64,000 nucleotides of DNA from Vibrio penaeicida (GTDB lineage: Bacteria; Pseudomonadota; Gammaproteobacteria; Enterobacterales; Vibrionaceae). The stretch lies in contig NZ_JAUYVM010000013.1 in assembly GCF_030689305.1 (NCBI RefSeq), positions 62,001 to 126,000 on the forward strand, written 5' to 3'. Shown here piece after piece: positions 9,054 through 17,200 of this stretch. The number at the start of each line of letters is the position of its first letter. Within the stretch, counting starts at the first letter, position 1. The notes below the pieces were generated by a model that saw nothing but the letters and a program-made list of their open reading frames with translations, was not told where the DNA came from and ran no database searches. The translations under genes and the position numbers were made by a program.

Positions 9054-10304
9054 ATGAATAAATCGCAACTGAGCCACTTTATGGGGTTGTTTACCGGGCT
9101 TTTCCTGTTTTCACTGTTTCTTTTTATCCCGATACTCACCCCTTTGTTAATGGCTTTTGGCATGAGCCTGCCGGAAATCGGTATTATCATGGCGACCATG
9201 GGCATGACCGTTATTCTGCTTGAATTACCGACAGGTGGTTTAGCCGATCAAATTGGACGGCGTAAAGTGTTCACGTTTTCGATGTGGTTTTGTGTTCTTG
9301 CTTATCTTTGCTTGCTGATGTTTCAGGGTTTTATTGGCGGAGTGATAGGCATGTTTCTCTGGGGAACGAGCATTGCACTTAATTCAGGCACTTTAAACGC
9401 ATGGTTTGTCGAACAATTTAACAAAGCGGAAGGGACGATGACTCTGCAAAAAGGCTTTGCGCGTGTGAGTTTCCATTCAAGCTTGCTAGGTGCATTAGGG
9501 GCGTTATCGGGTTCGACCGTTATGTTCGTGGGTGAGAAGCTTGGATACAGTGCTATCACGCTTTACAACTTTTTGATCATGCTGGCGATGATCATTATTT
9601 TTGCTGTCATCGTGATTACTCAAATTTGGATTAAAGAAGATCGAAACTTCGATTCTCTTTCTATAAAAGTTTTTGCCCAGTTACCTAACCAGATTACCAG
9701 TGGTGTGAAAGCCGTAAAGCACCCAGTACTTTGGCGAATTCTATTGGCACTCTTTCTTACGGTTCCTGTTGCGAGTGGAATCGAAAAATTCTGGCCTATT
9801 CAATTTGAAGCGCTGTCAGGTAACAACCCGTTAGAGTGGGCGTATGGCTTAACCTATACCGCCATATTGTGCTTAGGAAGCTTGGCGGCGATGATGACTA
9901 ATTGGTTGTCAGAGAAACTTAGCCATCAATTGGGTAAAGTACTATTTGTGAGTGTTTTGCTAAGGATGATCGCTGCATCGGCGTTTGCTTTAAGCGGGAA
10001 CCTCTACCTGTTTATCGCTTTTCTTATGTGCTACGAGTTGTTTCATCAATTGGGTGGTTCGGCATACAGCGAGCTATTGCATCAATCAGCCGACGACGAA
10101 ATCCGATCTACTATCGATTCGGTCTCTTCACTGACAACGAGATTTGGTGGCGTTGTTGGGTCTTTGCTTTGTGGCTTTGCTTCAGAACATATTGGTTTAA
10201 CAAACGTGTGGCTTGCTTGTGTCGTTATTTCAGCAGGTGCGCTGTTGATCTACAAAAGTAGGGTGCTTAACCAACCTAAGATTGAAGAACCCGTCACTGT
10301 GTAA
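9054..10304 (+). CDS. MFS transporter, probable drug/metabolite exporter (copy 1)
   Basis: 416 residues with 12 hydrophobic segments. The motif-A-like loop between helices 2 and 3 (GGLADQIGRRKVF) and the proline/glycine-rich first helices identify a major facilitator protein, near the multidrug/efflux branch. The ATG at 9054 is chosen because it gives exactly the same length and N-terminus (MNKSQLSH) as the paralogue at 11532 (MNRIQLSH). A GTG at 9021 with AGGGAG just upstream is possible. Its position next to the large synthetase genes suggests export of the product or self-resistance, but no sequence feature proves this. The JmjC gene ends convergently 18 bp downstream. Confidence 0.85.
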   Translation: MNKSQLSHFMGLFTGLFLFSLFLFIPILTPLLMAFGMSLPEIGIIMATMGMTVILLELPTGGLADQIGRRKVFTFSMWFCVLAYLCLLMFQGFIGGVIGMFLWGTSIALNSGTLNAWFVEQFNKAEGTMTLQKGFARVSFHSSLLGALGALSGSTVMFVGEKLGYSAITLYNFLIMLAMIIIFAVIVITQIWIKEDRNFDSLSIKVFAQLPNQITSGVKAVKHPVLWRILLALFLTVPVASGIEKFWPIQFEALSGNNPLEWAYGLTYTAILCLGSLAAMMTNWLSEKLSHQLGKVLFVSVLLRMIAASAFALSGNLYLFIAFLMCYELFHQLGGSAYSELLHQSADDEIRSTIDSVSSLTTRFGGVVGSLLCGFASEHIGLTNVWLACVVISAGALLIYKSRVLNQPKIEEPVTV

Positions 10305-10322
10305 ATCAACAGAACCAAATAT

Positions 10323-11270
10323 CTAAGTTCGAAAAGGTTTACTGATGAATCGCCACGCTTGGGCAAACAAGCTGGCGATGCCTAACCCCGTAATAAGAAA
10401 GGTCACTTTTCCTAATTCGGTGTAACCCTTCTTCCATATTTTTCTCACCGTTGGGTAAGACAGATCGCCCATCACATGCAGTGGTGAGCGCCAGCATTGC
10501 GCAACGGTAATGCCAAAATTATCGTCAGTTGGTTCAATACCATGCCACCAAAAGGGTGGAATATACATAGCATCACCAGGCTCTACCATTGCGGTATACG
10601 GTTTCAATTGAGAAGATCGGCTGGCATCAAAACAGGAACCATTTTCAAGGTAGGCATCGGCTTTAAATGCATCAAACACAAGGTCATCGGTGAGTTTATC
10701 TGGCGGTAGCAAGCCGACCTTCTTAGTACCAACCACTTGGCTCATGAGGGTTTCATCCGTTACATGAAAATGCCAGCCCGTTCCCGCACCCTTATACATG
10801 AATGCTCTCGATTTTGGGTAAGCAATGGGAGGCTTTGGGTTGGGTAGAAAAGGGTAGCCATCGGTGTCGGTAGACAATACATCAAAGGGTTTTTCGCTCA
10901 ATACGACCGAAGGAGCACTCAGAATCCCTATATCACTTGATTGCAGCATTTCTAGCACTTCATGGAAAGGCTTTACTTCTCGCCCTTCCCCCATTCGCTC
11001 TGGGCTTTCGTAGTTCATATGAGGATAGTGAGGAGTAGGGACATCGTGACATTTTTCAAGTAAGTACTCGGGGCAGCGCCATTTCTTCATCGCCGGCCAA
11101 TGCTTTATTGCTCCCTTGATTAGGCAAGGTCGGTTTCGGGCAACGTATTGAGAGTAAAACGCTTTAGGAGTCAGACTGTCTGCATAAACCGTTTCAATAT
11201 TCTGAGCCGAGTCCATACCTGGAACGTGTTTGAAAACGTGTTCTTCCGCTATTTTCTCTGCTGTATCCAT
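10323..11270 (-). CDS. JmjC / cupin_8 family Fe(II)- and 2-oxoglutarate-dependent oxygenase-like protein with C-terminal membrane segment
   Basis: 315 residues. The RPCLIKGAIKHWPAMKKW segment is the usual entry to cupin_8/JmjC domains. The iron-site region reads WHFHVTDETLMSQVVGTKKV and the distal histidine lies in IPPFWWHGIEPT. The first metal motif is HFHVTDE where HxD is typical, so the exact ligands need checking. Family members hydroxylate protein side chains, free amino acids or peptides. The last 40 residues contain a hydrophobic stretch (VTFLITGLGIASLFAQAW), unusual for this family and suggesting membrane attachment. The ATG at 11270 is preferred over TTG 11285 because TGGAG precedes it. 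It is divergent from the second MFS gene, so tailoring of the cluster product is possible but unproven. Confidence 0.75.
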   Translation of the reverse strand: MDTAEKIAEEHVFKHVPGMDSAQNIETVYADSLTPKAFYSQYVARNRPCLIKGAIKHWPAMKKWRCPEYLLEKCHDVPTPHYPHMNYESPERMGEGREVKPFHEVLEMLQSSDIGILSAPSVVLSEKPFDVLSTDTDGYPFLPNPKPPIAYPKSRAFMYKGAGTGWHFHVTDETLMSQVVGTKKVGLLPPDKLTDDLVFDAFKADAYLENGSCFDASRSSQLKPYTAMVEPGDAMYIPPFWWHGIEPTDDNFGITVAQCWRSPLHVMGDLSYPTVRKIWKKGYTELGKVTFLITGLGIASLFAQAWRFISKPFRT

Positions 11271-11531
11271 AAATACTGGCTCCAATAAGGTGAGGAATTC
11301 GTCTCATTTGACCGAAAACGGTTCAATTTTAATCGCCGGAAATGTTATACCTTTTTTAATGAAATGATAATTGGTGTTGTTTTAACTGTGATCAAAGCGT
11401 TATTCTCTAGTGGTGTTACTTTGTATCTTTAATCGTAATTACCTTCATCATCAAAACTTTAAATGCCACTTTTCTCCAATTCCCAATAGGGCAAAGTGAG
11501 CGGAAAATGCCAATAATTTACGGATACGTGG
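11271..11531. promoter_or_regulatory. Divergent promoter region, JmjC gene / MFS copy 2
   Basis: This 261-bp AT-rich region separates two divergent starts and must carry promoters for both. I found no convincing operator; the imperfect repeat TTGACCG-AAAA-CGGTTCAA around 11317-11335 is the best candidate and has a one-base bulge. Confidence 0.4.
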
Positions 11532-12782
11532 ATGAATCGAATTCAGCTTAGTCATCGATATGGTCTCTTTATGGGGCTATTTTTTATCTCCCAGTTTTTA
11601 GTGATTCCAATAATGACACCGCTGCTTTTGGGGTTTGGGATGAGTATCCCTCAAATAGGAATGATCATGGCGACCATGGGGATTACAGTCATGGTGCTTG
11701 AATTGCCAACGGGCGGTTTGGCCGATCAAGTTGGGCGTAAGAAAGTATTCCTGATCTCAATTTTGTTTAGCATGCTGTCTTATCTTGTGCTGCTGTTTAT
11801 CCCAAGCTTTATTGGTGGTGTTGTTTCGATGTTTTTGTGGGGAGCCAGTATCGCCATTAGCTCTGGTACACTTACAGCCTGGTTTGTTGAATCCTTTAAC
11901 GAAAGTGAAGGGGATATTACCTTGCAAGCGGGGTTTGCGAGAGTGAGTGCTAGAAGCAGTTTTTTTGCAGCTACTGGCGCTTTAATCGGTGCTGGCATTA
12001 TGTACGGTGGGGTTGAATTCGGCTTTGAGGCGCGGCAACTTTACGATGTGTCTTTGTGGGCTGGATTGGCATGTTTGGCATTGGTGTTCATTATCGCATT
12101 GCTTTGGATTAAAGAGCAGCGAGAGTTTAAGCCTTTTTCATTTGCATTACTTACAAGTGTGCCGACTCAAATGAAAAGTGGGATTGACGCGGCGAAACAC
12201 CCAGTGCTTTGGCGAATATTGTTCGCCATGTTTCTTACCATTCCCATCGCCAGTGCCATCGAGAAGTTTTGGCCAGTTAGGTTTGAAGATTTGTCAGATG
12301 GACAGCCATTAGAATGGGTATATGGATTAACGTATGCCGTCACTTTTTACTTAGGAAGTCTAGCGGCTGTAATGACGAATTGGTTATCCGATAAGTTTGA
12401 TCAGCAAATGGGTAAGGTGCTTATGGTCAGTGTCGCTATTCGTCTTATCGCGGCCACTATTTTTGCGTTGTCTGGCAACGTTGTGATGTTTGTACTTCTT
12501 TTTGTCTGTTACGACTTTACCAATCATCTCGGCAAGTCTGCATACAACCAGCTGTTGCATCACTCCATAAATGACAGTGTGCGCTCCACGGTAGACTCGC
12601 TCAATTCTTTGGTGATGAGAATCGGAGGGGTCATCGGGTCACTTATGTGTGGTTTTGGTGCGGCTTACATCGGATTAGTGAATATATGGCTTATTTGCAT
12701 TGTGCTTGCCATCGGGGCATTGTTCTTTTACAAAAGCCCTATGCTTAACCAAGCTTCTGAACCAGCAAACGCGGCAACGTAA
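11532..12782 (+). CDS. MFS transporter, probable drug/metabolite exporter (copy 2)
   Basis: 416 residues, 12 membrane segments, the same length as the copy at 9054 and clearly paralogous to it. Shared stretches include MTPLLLGFGMSIPQIGMIMATMG-like helices, TGGLADQVGRKKVF, AKHPVLWRI, the SAIEKFWP motif, LEWVYGLTYA and SLAAVMTNWLS. Like copy 1, it is followed after 18 bp by a convergent enzyme gene. The two units (MFS plus convergent enzyme) therefore look like a duplicated arrangement with different partner enzymes. Export of, or resistance to, the NRPS/PKS product is a reasonable inference from position. Confidence 0.85.
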   Translation: MNRIQLSHRYGLFMGLFFISQFLVIPIMTPLLLGFGMSIPQIGMIMATMGITVMVLELPTGGLADQVGRKKVFLISILFSMLSYLVLLFIPSFIGGVVSMFLWGASIAISSGTLTAWFVESFNESEGDITLQAGFARVSARSSFFAATGALIGAGIMYGGVEFGFEARQLYDVSLWAGLACLALVFIIALLWIKEQREFKPFSFALLTSVPTQMKSGIDAAKHPVLWRILFAMFLTIPIASAIEKFWPVRFEDLSDGQPLEWVYGLTYAVTFYLGSLAAVMTNWLSDKFDQQMGKVLMVSVAIRLIAATIFALSGNVVMFVLLFVCYDFTNHLGKSAYNQLLHHSINDSVRSTVDSLNSLVMRIGGVIGSLMCGFGAAYIGLVNIWLICIVLAIGALFFYKSPMLNQASEPANAAT

Positions 12783-12793
12783 GAACGTTGCCG
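12772..12793. terminator. Hairpin between convergent MFS copy 2 and ATP-grasp gene
   Basis: CGGCAACGT (12772-12780), loop AAGA, ACGTTGCCG (12785-12793): a perfect 9-bp stem that includes the TAA stop codon of the transporter. There is no long T tract, but the position between two convergent stops fits a shared termination element. Confidence 0.5.
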
Positions 12794-12800
12794 ACCAGCA

Positions 12801-14117
12801 TCATTTCTGAACTCTCATAACACCGAGCGCAGCTTGATTGGCGGTGCATACTACGCCTTTTCCAGATAAAGATTGGCGTACACAACCCCCGCCAAATTCT
12901 TCCCCTAACATAAATACACCTAACACCGAAGCTTCGTCCGATTCAACAAAAACACCTTTGGGGGTCATTGAAATGGCAGCTTCGCGTTTGCCTTGTATTC
13001 TTTGCTGCATAATGGCTGTCGGTGATTCTGCCAGCGTCGCTTTATTTAGCAATGCGACCCACTCTTCACTGTTACACTCCCAACCGCAAAAGACGCCGTG
13101 TCCACCGTAGCCAATGGCGTCTTTAATTACCCAGTCATTCTGGTTCAAGTCGAGAAGGTGGTTGAGATTTTCCTCAGATACAATAAACGTATTGGGGATC
13201 AAGGTTTCAACTGTGTTGTTTTGATCCTTAGTGAGCTTTGACTGAACGCGCTCTTCCCTAAGTAACCCTAGAATGGCTTTACTCATGAAGACTTCGCTTA
13301 AAGGGTGAATAACGGAATGAACTTTCCCACTATCTAATCCGTCCAAATACGGCACATAGCTGTCGTCGGATGAACGTGCAATATCACTTAACGTAAACAC
13401 TTCGAAGACCAATACGCAGCCATCATGCGAATCGATGACATCACTAAGTTTTGTATGGGGGATGGCGATGATGTCTTGGTTGAGCCGTGCACTTAATGCT
13501 CCAGACGCACTGTTTGCCACTAGAGGGCTTTCTTGAAACTGAAGCGCATCGTCGACAACTATTAGCATTGGCTTTTCGAGCTCTGCCAGTTTGTCTTCAA
13601 TTTTGGGTGTAATGTGGGAGTAGGGCGATCGCCAATACTCTTCAATAACCACAGAAGGTGTGTCCTGTTTTTCTTGAGCTAATGCCTCATCGTATAGTGT
13701 TTGAATGCCATCATAAGCAAAACCACCGATGGCTCCGCCTACGTTCACTTCCATGACTTTCCAATCGGTTCCATTGTCTAAAATATCCCATCGGCAAGGA
13801 ATCAAACCAGTTCGAGAGGATAACCGCTCTGCCAAGGAAATGACTGTTTCGCCACGAAACCCTGCAGTGGCTAAAAAATCTCGCACATTACCGTCAAAAG
13901 CAATCTTAGGAAGGCTCTCTATAATGCCGAACAATTGGCTTAGCATATTTGTCTGTTTTTTAATCACATCGTTGGGATATACGATAGGTGTCATCAGCAA
14001 ATGCCAATCAGGACGAGAAAATCGGCTGCTTGCCCCGTTATGTCTGATGTCATCCGCCAAGTCATCTGCCAAAGGATTCTCTTCAAAATAGTCAAACCAG
14101 AATGTGCTTGATTGCAT
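12801..14117 (-). CDS. ATP-grasp-like protein (possible carboxylate-amine ligase), circularly permuted type
   Basis: 438 residues, soluble. Segments LIPCRWDILDNGTDWKVMEVNVGGAIGG (in pieces), DWVIKDAIGYGGHGVFCGW and IMQQRIQG resemble the permuted ATP-grasp/glutathionylspermidine-synthase-like fold: a carboxylate-rich substrate region first, then a lysine and glycine-rich ATP loop. The C-terminal FGGGCVRQSLSGKGVVC is consistent with the end of such a domain. The substrate is unknown. The gene starts at 14117 with GGAG nine bases upstream and shares the 178-bp region 14118-14295 with the synthetase operon, transcribed the other way. A role in making a building block or modifying the peptide is an inference from position. 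Confidence 0.55.
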   Translation of the reverse strand: MQSSTFWFDYFEENPLADDLADDIRHNGASSRFSRPDWHLLMTPIVYPNDVIKKQTNMLSQLFGIIESLPKIAFDGNVRDFLATAGFRGETVISLAERLSSRTGLIPCRWDILDNGTDWKVMEVNVGGAIGGFAYDGIQTLYDEALAQEKQDTPSVVIEEYWRSPYSHITPKIEDKLAELEKPMLIVVDDALQFQESPLVANSASGALSARLNQDIIAIPHTKLSDVIDSHDGCVLVFEVFTLSDIARSSDDSYVPYLDGLDSGKVHSVIHPLSEVFMSKAILGLLREERVQSKLTKDQNNTVETLIPNTFIVSEENLNHLLDLNQNDWVIKDAIGYGGHGVFCGWECNSEEWVALLNKATLAESPTAIMQQRIQGKREAAISMTPKGVFVESDEASVLGVFMLGEEFGGGCVRQSLSGKGVVCTANQAALGVMRVQK

Positions 14118-14295
14118 ATTATTACTCCAAGAAATTCATTTAACTTATTGTTTTATATTGAAATGAATCAGGTGATGTAAGACAAAAATTAGTTTTATGA
14201 GCAAACCATTATAAACTTTAACAAGTCGTTTACAAACTTCGGGATATTGTATAAGAATATGTAAATTTTTGTATCAAAAAGATAGGCAGTGGCAG
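14118..14295. promoter_or_regulatory. Divergent control region of the NRPS/PKS operon
   Basis: A 178-bp AT-rich region between the ATP-grasp gene and the first synthetase gene. It contains an 8-bp inverted repeat, ATTCATTT (14134-14141) and AAATGAAT (14161-14168), 27 bp apart centre to centre, suitable for a dimeric regulator. A possible plus-strand promoter is TTTACA near 14229 with TATAAG near 14250, but the 15-bp spacing is short. No regulator gene is adjacent. Confidence 0.45.
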
Positions 14296-17200
14296 ATGAC
14301 TTCAAACGATAAAAAAAACAAAAAATCCATAACTGACTCAATTGTAAGTAAATTTAAAGATAACGTACGTCTTTCTCCTGATTCCCCTGCCTTAGATGAT
14401 AATGTTGAATTTTTAACCTATGCACAGGTTGATGTTCTTAGCAACAATGTTGCCTATCACATTAGCTTGATACAAAACGAATCGTCGGGTTCTGTGTTGT
14501 CTGTTGGTGTTTCAATTGAGCGTGGAAATGACATGATCATTGCCATGCTCGGTGTCCTTAAAGCTGGGGCAATCTATGTACCTATCGACCCCAACCAGCC
14601 AGCAGACAGAAAGCGCTATATGTATGAAAACGCGAACTGCGACTATCTGATTTGCGATGAAGACAATACATTTAGTGACCTCTCCAATCACTGCGATGAC
14701 CCATATGTGAAAAGAGGATTAATTAAAAACTTAAGAGTGACAGAAGCCCCTTCGTCTGCAGATGCTCGTTCTCCAAAAGTTCATGATGTGGCGTGCATTC
14801 TTCATACTTCTGGATCAACAGGAGTACCAAAAGGCGCGGCATTAACGCATCTTGGTTTACTCAATACCAGTTTTTCACTCAGCGAAAAGATGAGGCTTGA
14901 TGCCACTTCCACTGTCCTCCATTACGCATCGTTAGGGTTTGATTCTGCGACACTTGAATGGCTGCTGGCTCTGACTAACGGCGCTCAATTAGTGATCATT
15001 CCAGATGATGACCGCACAGCACCGGATGCGTTGGCAGAATTTGTAGCTCGAAAGCATGTTACGCACGCAATTTTTCCTTCAACTATGTTGCCATACTTGG
15101 ACATCAACCGTTCATACGCATTAAAAGCCATGGCATCTGTTGGAGATGTTGCCGACCCAAGCTTGTTGTGGCAATGGACCCAAAAGTGCAGCGTATTTAA
15201 TGGCTATGGTCCGATGGAAATGTCGATTTGTACCTCGTTACATTCCGTGCAGGATGCCGAGCCAATCACCTTGGGCAAGCCAATTGACCGAACCGAAGTT
15301 TTGGTTGTTGGGGATAGTGGCGCTCCCGTTGATACGGGTAAATTAGGTGAGCTCTGGGCAACTGGGGTGGGGTTATCTTTAGGCTATATAAACAACCCGA
15401 GTCAGACCGCCAAGTCGTTTGAACAACGTCAAGATGGAAGGACTTGGTATAAAACCGGCGACTTAGTGAAGTTGGACTCGAAGGGGGAGCTGCATTTCGT
15501 TGGGCGAAAAGATCATCAAGTTAAAATTCGTGGTAATAGAGTGGAACTGGAAGAGATCGAGCAAAGCCTCAAGTCGCTTCAAACGGTAGAAAACGCGTGT
15601 GTTGTGGTCAAGCAAGACGCAGGTGGCAATAAGTATCTGGCGGCGTTTATCTCCGGAAACGAAAAAGTCACAGGTGATGAAACCTATCATGTGCGCCAGC
15701 AACTAACCGACATGTTGCCTGAAAGCCATTTACCAAGATTGATTCAATGGTTGGACTCCATGCCACTAACGGCAAACTTGAAAGTCGACCGCTTGGCTAT
15801 TCATAACATTCATCTTGCTGATTCAAAAGAGGTTGTCACGCAGAATGATAATGTTCTGAAAGCATTGTTTGTATCAGAACTTGGGGGGGTAGATTTAGCC
15901 GATGATGATCATTTCTATCAGAAAGGGGGCGACTCGATTGCATCCATTCGGTTGATCAACCAAATAAACCGAGTTTTCAATTGTAACCTGAGCATGCGTG
16001 AGTTTAGGGAAAACCCAACCATTTCAGGGATTGAGAATCTTATCTCTGCGAAGGGTTTTACCCCTAAAGCCAGTGCCAATTCAAAAACCAGTGCTAATTC
16101 AAAAACCGAAGCTATTTCAAAAGCTTTAGTTCAACACCAAAACAGACCAGAAATGTTCGATTTATCAAGCCAACAGTTAGTGGCTTGGTATATGTCCAAG
16201 CAGCAACCGGAGAGTAAAGCCTACCTCGCGGAAGCGGCGATTCATTTTTCGGGTGAATTGAACATTCATGCGTTGGAAAAATCGCTCAACGCCTTGTTTG
16301 CTCGTCATGACATCTATCGAACCATTTTCAACGATGAATCTGGTGAACCTATGCAAACTGTGCTGCCCAGTTTCGAAATGAAGCTCAAGGTAATTGAAGC
16401 CGAATCGGTCATAGAGCACGCTGAAGCTGGCTCAAATGGCAGCATAGTCCTAGATAAAAAAGCCGTTATTGACAGTGTGTTGACTCAAGAACTGCCATGT
16501 ATTTCCGATCTTTCAACGCTACCTCTTGCCGAGTTCGTATTAATCCGATTTAGCCCTATCGATCACGTGCTGTTGCACCAAGAGCATCATATTATTCACG
16601 ACGGTTGGAGCGGCAGTGAATTTACTCGGGAAATGATGGAAGCGTACCGCGCTTACTCATATGGTGAGGAATCTAGCGATGCAAAATGGACGCCAGAACC
16701 TGTCGCGCAATATTATGATTTTCATGTGGCGCAACAGGCATGGTTAGAGTCGAAAGAAGCAACCGAGCAGCTGGATTACTGGAAAGGTAAGCTAGAAGGC
16801 AGCCCTCAAGGGGTCGCGCTATTTGGCAAGCAATCCCATTCCCTCGGTTTTTCTGGTGGTCATCAAAAAATGATGTTTACCAAAGCCCAGTGGGCATCAA
16901 TGGAACATCGATGTCAGCAGCTCGGCATGACGCCATTCGCTTTTACTTCCGCTGTGCTTTATCTCTGTATGTGGCGATATTCAGGTCAACAAGACCTCAC
17001 ATTTGGCTCTGCTTTTGCTAACCGAAATTGGCGAGATTCTCACGGTACCCTCGGCATGTTGGTGAACACATTGGTGCTTCGACAGGCTATGGATTCGACG
17101 CAGTGCGTTTCTGACTTTCTTGCCGAGACCCAACGTGTGATTGATGAGGCGCAAGACAACCAAGAGCTGCCGTTCACAAAAATAGTGGAAGCGTTAAACC

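Noticed and set aside
11340..11390. Possible Fur box (AATGATAATTGG) upstream of MFS copy 2
   Set aside because: Only one half resembles the consensus, and the cluster has no catechol, hydroxamate or receptor genes, so a siderophore reading is not supported.
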